Positions 45,611 through 54,480 of a DNA stretch of 64,000 bases are shown here, in pieces; positions within the stretch are counted from its first letter, which is position 1, and each line of letters starts with the position of its first letter. The stretch spans positions 62,001-126,000 of the forward strand of contig NZ_QWET01000002.1 in NCBI RefSeq assembly GCF_003573545.1. The letters run 5' to 3'. This stretch comes from Mariniphaga sediminis. GTDB taxonomy: Bacteria > Bacteroidota > Bacteroidia > Bacteroidales > Prolixibacteraceae. The notes beneath the pieces were generated by a model that was given only the letters and a program-made list of their open reading frames with translations, did not search any database and was not told where the DNA came from. Made by a program: the position numbers and the translations under genes.

Positions 45611-46600
45611 CTAAAAAGAATTTCGTTTTATCAATTTTATCGGTATTATTTTTTGAACGGAGATCCGGTTCTTTATAAAAGCTGCCATCTCAGCCGCCAT
45701 TTCCCCAAAGTTGCAGGAGATAACAGTAATTCCGTTTCTGATGACTTCTTTCAGAGGGGTTTCGTTATACGAAAGAACCCCCACATCGCGGCCTGGTTCC
45801 CAACCTCTTATTTTACAAACCTTGAGTAGTTTCACCAGGTCGGAATCGTCGATGACCAAAAAAGCATCTCCTTTCCCGATTTCCTTGTTCTCCAGTGAAT
45901 TCACTATTTTATGCGGAACGGAAAAATCATTGCAAAACTGCAAAAACGCATTTTTTAGAGTTTCCGGATGTCCCCCTTTTTCCGGAAAACTTAATTGCAC
46001 ATTTCTGTATTTTGCAATCTGTTCTTTTGCTGAGCATAACGACTGATAAGTGCCCTCAAAAAAATCCTGGACAATCGTATTGTATTTATTCCCTAACCGG
46101 TCGTTTCGGGAAATAATCAAAACTTTACCTGCCGGTATCCGGCCAATTATATTCGAAACTTTAGGATGATTAAAAGAAGAAATAATATACATATCATAGT
46201 CCGAAATATTTCGGCTGATAATCAATTCAAGAATTTTCGGATTATAGTGATGAAAATAAATTTCGATCTCACACAACCCTTCTACCTGTTTCCGGAATTC
46301 ATTGTAGAGTATTTCAAAATGAGCTTCAAAACTATGCAAAAGCAATAACACTTTGAGCTTTGCATTCGGTTGTCGGTCAACCACAAAGAAGCCTCTTCGG
46401 TGATGCGATTCAATAAACCCCTGATCGGCAAGCTTTTGGTAGGCCCGGACAACCGTTTTCCGTGCAACATTGTATCTTTCAGAGGCAGCATTAATGCTTG
46501 GTATTGCCTGTCCTTTTGCCAGACTACCTTCCCGAATTTGATCAATGATTTCAGCTACTATCCTGTCTGATTTCGACGGTGTCCCAAATTGTCGGTTCAT
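45611..46600 (-). CDS. GntR-family repressor with LacI-like effector domain
   Basis: 329 aa from the ATG at 46600 (MNRQFGTPSKSDRIVAEIID); an upstream TTG gives 10 more residues without family match. The winged helix covers about 12-75 (AIPSINAASERYNVARKTVV, RAYQKLADQGFIESHHRRGF). The C-terminal 250 residues form a periplasmic-binding-protein-like sensor (LKVLLLLHSFEAHFEILYNE, VLIISRNDRLGN, DVGVLSYNETPLKEVIRNGI). It probably senses the sugar taken up by the MFS protein encoded next. Half-sites of a candidate operator lie at 46666-46714. Confidence 0.9.
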   Translation of the reverse strand: MNRQFGTPSKSDRIVAEIIDQIREGSLAKGQAIPSINAASERYNVARKTVVRAYQKLADQGFIESHHRRGFFVVDRQPNAKLKVLLLLHSFEAHFEILYNEFRKQVEGLCEIEIYFHHYNPKILELIISRNISDYDMYIISSFNHPKVSNIIGRIPAGKVLIISRNDRLGNKYNTIVQDFFEGTYQSLCSAKEQIAKYRNVQLSFPEKGGHPETLKNAFLQFCNDFSVPHKIVNSLENKEIGKGDAFLVIDDSDLVKLLKVCKIRGWEPGRDVGVLSYNETPLKEVIRNGITVISCNFGEMAAEMAAFIKNRISVQKIIPIKLIKRNSF

Positions 46601-46627
46601 ATAGTTATCAGGTTGATAAAGGGAAGC

Positions 46628-46635
46628 CAAATCTA
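46628..46635 (-). promoter_or_regulatory. -7 box for the gntR operon
   Basis: On the minus strand TAGATTTG matches TAnnTTTG exactly and lies 27 bases upstream of the gntR ATG, giving a leader of about 20 bases. No TTTG is found at -33, which may mean that an activator or weak promoter is involved. Confidence 0.5.
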
Positions 46636-46665
46636 TACTACAAAAAATAAACTGTGCTACCCTGT

Positions 46666-46714
46666 TATACTTTTCAAGTATATGAATTTAATAGATTTAA
46701 AAAAACATATACTT
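46666..46714. promoter_or_regulatory. operator candidate: three TATACTT half-sites upstream of gntR
   Basis: TATACTT (46666-46672) and AAGTATA (46676-46682) form a perfect 7+3+7 palindrome, and a third copy, TATACTT, lies at 46708-46714. As AGTATATG/CATATACT, the second and third also form a longer dyad (46677-46684 with 46706-46713). Position: about 30 bases upstream of the gntR -7 box and in the divergent gap to the gene at 46857. GntR-type binding and DNA looping are inference. Confidence 0.6.
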
Positions 46715-46856
46715 ATAATTTAGAATGATTTTAAACTAAAAAAAGAAGGCTCAATGACCTTTTCTAAAACATGCTTTTCTGTTGCCATTTATCGTAACTT
46801 TTTGTGCATAAAACAGGTAAAATCGATAAACTTCTGTTCAATAAATAAAAAAAGCC

Positions 46857-47552
46857 ATGAAACCGGGAAAAACATTAAAAGTTTGCGGGTCGATCACAAA
46901 AAAGGAATCCCTGGCAAAATTCACGGGCAGTGTACTGGATCATACCACGGTAGCCGAGGCCGACCACCCCTACTCCGGTTACTATGGACGGATTCCTGAC
47001 AAGCCAAAGCCCAACTCTCTCTTCCTGTTTACCGAGAGGTATTACACCCTTGAGGAAGCGCTCAGATTAACTCAAAACATTGACATCTGTGCTAAAAACA
47101 AGGTGAATGTAGCCAGTGCAATATTTCTTTTAAAAAATCACCGGGTACCTGCTATTCGCATTCGCAATTTTCCTGATTACCAACACGTGGGAATGTTGCA
47201 GCAATGTTATATCAATCAGGGAGTCAGGTTCTCACGAAAGGTAGACCTTGAAAACGAGGCTGTGGTCACAGTAAACAAATGCTTCTTACTGAAAAGTACA
47301 GACGATGGGCTCTACTCCGATAAGAATGAAAAAAACGAAGGGTACATCAAGGTACCCAAACGCCTTGAATTACTAAAATTTGAGGAATTGTTCCAAAACG
47401 TTCGAAACAACAGCAACTGCCTGCTTTTTGACGCTGCCATGGGAGGATTTATTATTGACGGGTTTGTGGAGGATATTATCCGGATTTATTCCGACCACCT
47501 CAATACAGACCTGTTAAAATGTATCAAAACCCAGATTCTTAAATGGATGTAG
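46857..47552 (+). CDS. conserved-looking protein of unknown function, 231 aa
   Basis: 231 aa, soluble, no signal. It begins MKPGKTLKVCGSITKKESLA and ends DLLKCIKTQILKWM. Visible features are a mixed alpha/beta pattern, an acidic/aromatic stretch YSGYYGRIPDKPKPNSLFLF (about 39-58), a helix with YTLEEALRLTQNIDICAKNK, and several Cys residues (10, 76, 116, 142, 192, 224) that do not form a standard zinc or iron-sulphur motif. Similar proteins exist in related Bacteroidota as far as I recall, without known function. It diverges from the gntR operon and converges on the large repeat protein gene. Confidence 0.72.
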   Translation: MKPGKTLKVCGSITKKESLAKFTGSVLDHTTVAEADHPYSGYYGRIPDKPKPNSLFLFTERYYTLEEALRLTQNIDICAKNKVNVASAIFLLKNHRVPAIRIRNFPDYQHVGMLQQCYINQGVRFSRKVDLENEAVVTVNKCFLLKSTDDGLYSDKNEKNEGYIKVPKRLELLKFEELFQNVRNNSNCLLFDAAMGGFIIDGFVEDIIRIYSDHLNTDLLKCIKTQILKWM

Positions 47553-47585
47553 AAAAATGAACCTCGCAGGAACTTCTTCTGTATC

Positions 47586-50500
47586 TTACTTAAGTTCATT
47601 TTCAATCTTCAGAAGCCCCTCTTTTGCGGTCTCATCATCGGGCCGTAATTCCAAAGCCTTTTTGTACCAAAAGCGGGCAACGTTGTAATTTCCATTCTCA
47701 AAAGCTGCTGTTGCTTTCTGTATATGACTGTTGAACTGTTCTCCTGAACGACCGGCCATTCGTTCGGCAATCAGGTTGGCAATGGCCTGTAGCTGTTCTT
47801 TCGGATAACCTTCATTGGGTTTAACTGAAAGCGCACGGTTATACCAGCCGCGGGAAACCGCCAATTGATTTGCTCGGAACGTAGAGTCTGCCAGATCCAC
47901 AAAACTTTGGTAATCGCGGTCGCGCTGACTTAGCAGTAATCCGCCCACCAGTTTGTTAATTTCGGCTATCCTTTGAGGAGGATATGCTTCTTCCGGTTTT
48001 ACATCCCAGGCCTTGTAATACCAGGCACGGGAAACATTGTAACGCTTGTTATCAAAAAATCCGTCTGCCAGGGAAATGTATTCATTATACAACTGATCCA
48101 ATCCTGCATCGCTCATTTCCTGCCGTTCACTCATTTGCTGACGGCGCTGCTCAATTTCAGCTTGCCGCCGTTCCATATCTTCTGCCGCGCGTTGCTCTGC
48201 CAGCGCACGTTCCTGCTGCTGCATCAAAAGATTATCAATTTTCTCAATTTGACTTCGTGGATAGCTTTCATTCGGTTTTAAACCCAGCGCCTTTTCGTAT
48301 TCCGATTTTGCTTCACTCCACGCCTCCGTGCGGAAATGCCCGTCGGCTGCCAAAACAATAGTCCGGTATTCTTCATCCAGCTTTTGCTGTTCCAGGATAC
48401 GATCTATTTCAGCAATCTTCTCTCGCGGATAATCTTCTTCTTTCATTTCCAATGCTTTCGAATAATTTATCCGCGACTCGCTGTAATTTCGTGCATTGAA
48501 CTGTTGATCAGCCAAACGAATAGCATTTTGATATTCCCTGTTTATTCGATCCTGCTCCTGTTGGGCCAACTCCATTTGCTGCAAAATATCTCTAATCTCA
48601 TCTATCCGTTGCTGCGGGTAGGCCTCTTCCTGTTTCACCTGTAAGGCCGACTGGTAAGCATTTCGTGAAGGTTCGTATTCTTTCAGGGAGAACAGGCTGT
48701 CGCCACGGGAAACAGCCACACTGTACTGCCGGTCTTTTTCTGCCTGTAAAGCAGCCAGGCGGGCCTGCTCTGCGGCCTCGGCTTCGGCCGTCAGACGGGC
48801 ACGGGTTTCCACAATGCTGTCGATTTTAGCCAGCTGTTCCGACGGGTAAGTTTCTGACGGTTTGGCCTGCTGTGCGGCGGTGTATCCGGCTTTTGCCTCA
48901 TCAAATGCTTCACGTTGGAATTCCCGATCTGCACGAGTGATGGCCGCATCATAAGCTTCCTGCGCGCTAGCCAATTGGGCCACTATCTGGTCAATCTCAT
49001 CAATCCGTTGTTGTGGGTAGGTCTCTTCCGGCTTTACCTGCAATGCCGACTGGTAAGCTGTCCGTGAAGGTTCGTATTCGTTCAGGGAGAACAGGCTGTC
49101 GCCACGGGAAACGGCCACTGTGTACTGCCGGTCTTTTTCTGCCTGCAACGCAGCAAGGCGGGCCTGCTCTGCGGCCTCGGCTTCGGCAGCCAGACGGGCG
49201 CGGGTTTCCACAATGCTGTCGATTTTGGCCAGTTGTTCCGACGGGTAAGTTTCTGATGGCTTGGCCTGCTGTGCGGCGGTGTATCCGGCTTTTGCCTCAT
49301 CAAATGCTTCACGCTGGAAATCCCGGTCTGCACGAGTGATGGCTGCATCATAAGCTTCCTGTGCGCTAGCCAATTGGGCCACTATCTGGTCAATCTCATC
49401 AATCCGTTGTTGTGGGTAGGTTTCTTCCGGCTTTACCTGCAATGCCGACTGGTAAGCTGTCCGTGAAGGTTCGTATTCTTTCAGGGTGAACAGGCTGTCG
49501 CCACGGGAAACGGCCACTCTGTACTGCCGGTCTTTTTCTGCCTGTAAAGCAGCCAGGCGGGCCTGCTCTGCGGCCTCGGCTTCGGCTGCCAGACGGGCAC
49601 GGGTTTCCACAATGCTGTCGATTTTAGCCAGCTGCTCCGACGGGTAAGTTTCTGACGGTTTGGCCTGCTGTGCGGTGGTGTATCCGGCTTTTGCCTCATC
49701 AAATGCTTCGCGCTGGAAGTCCCGGTCGGCGCGGGCGATGGCAGCATCATAAGCTTCCTGCGCACCAGCCAGTTGGGCCACTATCTGGTCAATCTCATCA
49801 ACACGTTGTTGTGGATAAGTTTCTTCCGGTTTCACCTGCAATGCCGACTGGTAAGCAGTTCGTGAAGGTTCGTATTCTTTCAGGGTGAACAGGCTGTCAC
49901 CACGGGAAACGGCAACAGTGTACTGCCGGTCTTTTTCTGCCTGCAACGCAGCCAGGCGAGCCTGCTCTGCGGCTTCGGCTTCGGCAGTCAGACGGGCACG
50001 GGTTTCCACAATGCTGTCGATTTTAGCCAGCTGTTCCGATGGGTAGGTTTCTGACGGCTTGGCCTGCTGTGCGGTGGTGTAACCGGCTTTTGCCTCATCA
50101 AATGCTTCGCGCTGGAAGTCCCGGTCTGCACGGGCGATAGCTGCATCATAAGCTGCCTGCGCGCTAGCCAATTGGACCACTATCTGGTCAATCTCATCAA
50201 TACGTTGCTGCGGGTAGGTCTCTTCCGGTTTTACCTGCAATGCCGACTGGTAAGCTGTCCGTGAAGGTTCGTATTCTTTCAGGGTGAACAGGCTGTCGCC
50301 ACGGGAAACGGCAACAGTGTACTGCCGGTCTTTTTCTGCCTGCAATGCGGCAAGTTTAGCTTGTTCTGCAGCTGCTGCTTCCGCAGCCAGACGGGCGCGG
50401 GTTTCCACAATGCTGTCGATTTTAGCCAGCTGTTCCGATGGGTAGGTTTCTAACGGCTTGGCCTGCTGTGCGGCGGTGTAACCGGCTTTCGCCTCATCAA

Positions 50501-52631
50501 ATGCTTCACGCTGGAAATCCCGGTCTGCGCGGGCGATAGCTGCATCATAAGATTCCTGTGCGGCTTGCCTGCTGCTGATCATTCCCCTGATTTCCTCAAT
50601 CCGCGTAATGGGATATTGCTCCTGAGGTTTTACATCGAGCGCCTCCCTGAATTTCCCGACTGCTGCCACCAACTCATCGTTTTCAGCAAGGCGATCTGCT
50701 TCATCAATGGTTTGCTTATACTTTTCTTCGAGTGCCAGTTTTTCAGCTTCGAGACGTGCGAGTTCTGCGGCTTCGGCTTCGGCAGCCAGACGGGCGCGGG
50801 TTTCCACAATGCTGTCGATTTTAGCCAGCTGTTCCGACGGGTAGGTTTCTGACGGTTTGGCCTGCTGTGCGGTGGTGTAACCGGCTTTCGCCTCATCAAA
50901 TGCTTCACGCTGGAAATCCCGGTCTGCGCGGGCGATAGCTGCATCATAAGTTTCCTGTGCGGCTTGCCTGCTGCTGATCATTCCCCTGATTTCCTCAATC
51001 CGCGTAATGGGATATTGCTCCTGAGGTTTTACATCGAGCGCCTCCCTGAATTTCCCGACTGCAGCCACCAACTCATCGTTTTCAGCAAGGCGATCCGCTT
51101 CATCAATGGTTTGCTTATACTTTTCTTCGAGTGCCAATTTTTCAGCTTCGAGACGAGCGAGTTCTGCAGCCTCTGCTTCAGCCTTCAACCGGGCTTCTTC
51201 AGCAAAAATTTCATTTATTCTCTCTATTTGTTTCTGTGGATATTCTTCAGAAGGTAACAATTCAGTTGCGTGTTCATATTCGGCCAGCGCCTCCGGATAT
51301 TGTTTCCGTTGAAATGCCCGGTCGGCTGTTTTTATCCGCCGATCATACAACGTACGGTTAGCCAGCTCGTTCATCAAGTCCTTAATCTCCTGAATCCTTT
51401 GCGTGGCAACATTGTCACCCGGTTTGTATGTCAGTGCATTTTCATAAAAGGAAATGGCCCGTTCGTAGAACTGCTTTTCGAAATTCACCTCCGCCTGAAA
51501 AATGGATTCCTCATAACTTTTCAGTTTTTCGGCATTTTCTGACTGCTTTGCCAGAATATCATTTATCTCACTGATTTTTTGTCTTGGGTACGCTTCATTT
51601 TCTCTCAGTTGCAATGCCTGTTCATACGCATTCTTTGCATCAACATAGAGCAACTCTTTAAACGAATTGTCGGCCTGTGCAATCAAATTTTGATATTCCT
51701 GTTCTGCCTGTTGCTGTTTGATAATGGCATTGATCTCTTCTACTCTTTGTTGCGCATGGCGGTTTGCAGGATCCACAGACAAAGCTCTCCGGTAGGCATT
51801 GCGGGCTTCGGAATATTTTTTTTCAGCATATAATGCATCGGCCCGGCCTATTAATTTCTCCAACCTTTCAGCCAGCGCCGTTTGCATCTCTTCGGCCACC
51901 ATTAGCAAACCAAGTAAATCGTTGATTTCGGCAATGCGATCTTTCGGATATTGTTCTTTGGGAAAAATCTTACTGGCTGCCTTGTAACCGTCCAACGCTG
52001 AAAGAAATTCCTCTTTTTGATATTCAACTTCTGCCTCTTTTATCAATTGATCGTACTCTTTTCTGAGTTCTGCCAACTCTGCCTTGGTAAGGTTCGCCAG
52101 GAAATCGGCTTCCTTTCCAATCCGCTGAGATTGCAGAATGGCCTGATCGATCAGGTGTTTAATCTGCGCTTCATTGTAATACAGATCAGAAATAAAATTA
52201 TCCACCTGTTTACTGTAGTAAATTTTCATCACTGTGTTTTCGGAGAAAGTGCGATCGATGCCGGGGATTTCCGTAAACAATTTGATATTTACCGGAAACG
52301 GCGGGAAAAGCGGATCTGAGAGTAATACCTCACGCGGAACATTCGTATTGACCACGATCTTTTGCGGGAAATTTCCATCCCTGGAAAAAACAAGGGTAAA
52401 TTCATGACTGTAATTCAATTCCACCCGGTAGTTTCCGTTGGGGCCGATTCCATAATTATCAAGACGGCGTCCGTCCCGGTACATTTGAATCACTGCTCCC
52501 TCCACCGAACCTTCCTCCACACTTACCGTTCCTTCTACGGTAAGACCGTTGCTTCTCTGTGCAATCAAGGAAAGTTCAAAACAAGTCAGGAAATAAATGA
52601 AAAATATGATTTTCAGATACATTCGTTTCAT
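47586..52631 (-). CDS. very large exported TPR-like repeat protein with tandem 133-residue units
   Basis: 1681 aa. Signal peptide about 1-24 (IIFFIYFLTCFELSLIAQ), then a beta-rich carboxypeptidase-regulatory-like domain (LTVEGTVSVEEGSVEGAVIQ to about 120) and a helical linker. From about 200 the rest is a 42-46-residue helical-pair repeat of the pattern ADxxFxxxxYxxAxxxYxxA with KPxExYPxxRIxEI, resembling TPR. In the centre six copies of YDAAIARADRDFQREAFDEA occur with a 133-residue period, matching 399-bp DNA repeats. Ala/Glu-rich coiled linkers join some units. It is probably a periplasmic scaffold; no ligand is known. Single-gene unit. Confidence 0.85.
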   Translation of the reverse strand: MKRMYLKIIFFIYFLTCFELSLIAQRSNGLTVEGTVSVEEGSVEGAVIQMYRDGRRLDNYGIGPNGNYRVELNYSHEFTLVFSRDGNFPQKIVVNTNVPREVLLSDPLFPPFPVNIKLFTEIPGIDRTFSENTVMKIYYSKQVDNFISDLYYNEAQIKHLIDQAILQSQRIGKEADFLANLTKAELAELRKEYDQLIKEAEVEYQKEEFLSALDGYKAASKIFPKEQYPKDRIAEINDLLGLLMVAEEMQTALAERLEKLIGRADALYAEKKYSEARNAYRRALSVDPANRHAQQRVEEINAIIKQQQAEQEYQNLIAQADNSFKELLYVDAKNAYEQALQLRENEAYPRQKISEINDILAKQSENAEKLKSYEESIFQAEVNFEKQFYERAISFYENALTYKPGDNVATQRIQEIKDLMNELANRTLYDRRIKTADRAFQRKQYPEALAEYEHATELLPSEEYPQKQIERINEIFAEEARLKAEAEAAELARLEAEKLALEEKYKQTIDEADRLAENDELVAAVGKFREALDVKPQEQYPITRIEEIRGMISSRQAAQETYDAAIARADRDFQREAFDEAKAGYTTAQQAKPSETYPSEQLAKIDSIVETRARLAAEAEAAELARLEAEKLALEEKYKQTIDEADRLAENDELVAAVGKFREALDVKPQEQYPITRIEEIRGMISSRQAAQESYDAAIARADRDFQREAFDEAKAGYTAAQQAKPLETYPSEQLAKIDSIVETRARLAAEAAAAEQAKLAALQAEKDRQYTVAVSRGDSLFTLKEYEPSRTAYQSALQVKPEETYPQQRIDEIDQIVVQLASAQAAYDAAIARADRDFQREAFDEAKAGYTTAQQAKPSETYPSEQLAKIDSIVETRARLTAEAEAAEQARLAALQAEKDRQYTVAVSRGDSLFTLKEYEPSRTAYQSALQVKPEETYPQQRVDEIDQIVAQLAGAQEAYDAAIARADRDFQREAFDEAKAGYTTAQQAKPSETYPSEQLAKIDSIVETRARLAAEAEAAEQARLAALQAEKDRQYRVAVSRGDSLFTLKEYEPSRTAYQSALQVKPEETYPQQRIDEIDQIVAQLASAQEAYDAAITRADRDFQREAFDEAKAGYTAAQQAKPSETYPSEQLAKIDSIVETRARLAAEAEAAEQARLAALQAEKDRQYTVAVSRGDSLFSLNEYEPSRTAYQSALQVKPEETYPQQRIDEIDQIVAQLASAQEAYDAAITRADREFQREAFDEAKAGYTAAQQAKPSETYPSEQLAKIDSIVETRARLTAEAEAAEQARLAALQAEKDRQYSVAVSRGDSLFSLKEYEPSRNAYQSALQVKQEEAYPQQRIDEIRDILQQMELAQQEQDRINREYQNAIRLADQQFNARNYSESRINYSKALEMKEEDYPREKIAEIDRILEQQKLDEEYRTIVLAADGHFRTEAWSEAKSEYEKALGLKPNESYPRSQIEKIDNLLMQQQERALAEQRAAEDMERRQAEIEQRRQQMSERQEMSDAGLDQLYNEYISLADGFFDNKRYNVSRAWYYKAWDVKPEEAYPPQRIAEINKLVGGLLLSQRDRDYQSFVDLADSTFRANQLAVSRGWYNRALSVKPNEGYPKEQLQAIANLIAERMAGRSGEQFNSHIQKATAAFENGNYNVARFWYKKALELRPDDETAKEGLLKIENELK
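48650..51170 (-). repeat. tandem 399-bp repeats inside the giant TPR-like gene
   Basis: The same sequence block (CGGGTTTCCACAATGCTGTC) begins at 48802, 49201, 49600, 49999, 50398 and 50797, always exactly 399 bases apart, so six copies lie in frame. Copies differ by only a few bases, mostly silent, which points to recent duplication or ongoing homogenisation. The outermost copies on the N-terminal side (50.4-51.2 kb) carry a different half-unit (ITRIEEIRGMISSRQAAQ) but keep the 399-bp length. Confidence 0.92.
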
Positions 52632-52941
52632 ACATACAAACCTTCAATAAAACCAAAACGAAAATAGAAACAATTAATTATTTTTTTGTTTTAATTTGGG
52701 TAAATGATTTTTTCCTAATGTTGTATTTACTTCAGAAAAATAAAATCCAGGCCTGTAACTATCTCATTTTTTGTCGGTATAACGAGACCTCAAAACCCTG
52801 TCAATATTCTCCAAAAGAAATTTCTCTTTAGTCCGGATAGTTGAAATATTACCTTACTTAACTGACTTTATAAAGATTGTATAATCAGATATTGCAGAGA
52901 ATCCATTACATTGCAACAATTAACTGAACAACTGTTTTTGA
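52632..52941. other. 310-base divergent intergenic region
   Basis: AT-rich gap between the starts of the giant TPR-like gene (minus) and nhaC (plus). It must hold both promoters. On the minus strand TATTTTCG near the TPR gene start is one base off the -7 consensus; for nhaC I see no good match. No small gene or hairpin was recognised. Confidence 0.45.
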
Positions 52942-54408
52942 ATGAAGCGTGAAGCAAGCCTGTTTACAGCGATTTTTCCTATCCTGATACTGATTGTCCT
53001 GTTAACTTCCAATGTAATCCTGTTTGACGATACATTGTCAGGCTCCAACCAGATTGCCCTGTTGCTGGCTGCTTCCCTGGCAGGAATTATTTCTATCCGG
53101 CTGGGAGTTTCGTGGAATAAAATCAGGGAAAAAATTGTAAGCACCATTGGTTCGGCAATGCCTTCCATTTTAATTCTATTGCTGATTGGTTCACTTGCCG
53201 GAACATGGATGATTAGTGGCGTGGTTCCCGCCATGATATATTACGGGCTGGACATCATTAGCCCTAAAATGTTCCTGTTCACGGCTGTGGTGGTGAGCTC
53301 CATTGTAAGTGTGGGCACCGGCAGTTCGTGGTCTACCATTGCCACCATTGGTGTGGCATTACTGGGAATTGGCAAAGCACTGGGAATAAACGAAGCAGTG
53401 GTGGCAGGGGCTATCATTAGCGGAGCATATTTTGGCGATAAAATTTCTCCCCTGAGCGACACAACCAACCTGGCTCCTGCCATGGCCGGAACCGATTTGT
53501 TCACCCACATAAAATACATGTTTTACACGACCGTTCCTTCGATGACCCTGACCCTGATTATTTTCCTTGCCATCGGGCTCAGTAGTGACTACACCAGCGC
53601 CCTGGGAAATATTGAAACGGTAAAGGCAACTATCGACGGTACTTTTAACACCAACCCCCTGCTGTTTCTTGTGCCGGTTATTTTGATTACTATCATCATT
53701 CTGAAAGTTCCACCCCTGCCGTCATTGCTGGCAGGAACACTTCTCGGAGGCATTTTTGCCATTCTATTTCAACCCGAAATAATCAGGGAAGTTTCCGGCG
53801 TTGCTGAAGATTACCTCAAGGCATCCTACATTTCTGTAATGCAGGCCATGTTTGGCAATATATCAGTCACTACCTCCAACCAGGATGTGAACGAACTGCT
53901 GAGCACTTCGGGCATGCGGGGAATGCTTGATACCGTCTGGCTTATTCTGTCGGCTATGGTATTCGGGGGTGTGATGGAATCTGCAGGCCTGCTGCGTCGT
54001 ATTACACAGCCAATTGTAAAATATGCAAAAAGTACCGGAAGCCTGGTGGCATCTACTGTGGGGACCTGCATCTTTTTTAATATCACAGCTTCCGACCAGT
54101 ATATTTCCATTGTAGTGCCCGGCCGGATGTACCGTAAAACATTCGAAGAAAAAGGATTAAAACCCGAAGTACTGAGCCGGACGCTCGAAGACAGCGGAAC
54201 AATGACCTCTGTACTGATCCCCTGGAACACATGCGGGGCTACCCAGTCAAGGGTTTTGGGAGTGGATACCTTCGCTTATGCGCCTTATGCTTTTTTTAAC
54301 CTGATTAGCCCCATCATGACTATTTTGTTTGCTTTCCTGAATGTAAAAATCAGAAGGATTATAAAGGGGGAAACAACCTCTGCAGTGCCGGATGTAAAAG
54401 TAGACTAA
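52942..54408 (+). CDS. nhaC: NhaC-family sodium/proton antiporter
   Basis: 488 aa with about twelve membrane helices. NhaC-family features include SVGTGSSWSTIATIGVALLG (about 116-135), the conserved stretch AGAIISGAYFGDKISPLSDT (about 156-175) followed by TNLAPAMAGTDLF, and VLIPWNTCGATQSRVLGVDT near the C-terminus. It exchanges sodium for protons at the inner membrane, consistent with a marine or saline habitat. Some members exchange malate/lactate, so the substrate is not certain. Transcribed alone; converges on the TPR lipoprotein gene. Confidence 0.92.
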   Translation: MKREASLFTAIFPILILIVLLTSNVILFDDTLSGSNQIALLLAASLAGIISIRLGVSWNKIREKIVSTIGSAMPSILILLLIGSLAGTWMISGVVPAMIYYGLDIISPKMFLFTAVVVSSIVSVGTGSSWSTIATIGVALLGIGKALGINEAVVAGAIISGAYFGDKISPLSDTTNLAPAMAGTDLFTHIKYMFYTTVPSMTLTLIIFLAIGLSSDYTSALGNIETVKATIDGTFNTNPLLFLVPVILITIIILKVPPLPSLLAGTLLGGIFAILFQPEIIREVSGVAEDYLKASYISVMQAMFGNISVTTSNQDVNELLSTSGMRGMLDTVWLILSAMVFGGVMESAGLLRRITQPIVKYAKSTGSLVASTVGTCIFFNITASDQYISIVVPGRMYRKTFEEKGLKPEVLSRTLEDSGTMTSVLIPWNTCGATQSRVLGVDTFAYAPYAFFNLISPIMTILFAFLNVKIRRIIKGETTSAVPDVKVD

Positions 54409-54480
54409 ACCGCACATTGCGTTTCAAATCATATCCATTTCTCTCCGAAAAGAACAGCTGAACAAATCTTCAAAAACCCG

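Noticed and set aside
47554-47602. AAAATGAAC/GTTCATTTT inverted repeat between convergent genes as a terminator
   Set aside because: Nine-base arms but a 31-base loop and overlap with the coding end of the repeat protein; too weak to call.
48650-51170. Regular repeats considered as CRISPR or satellite DNA
   Set aside because: The 399-bp period is in frame and coding, with conserved protein units and no spacers.
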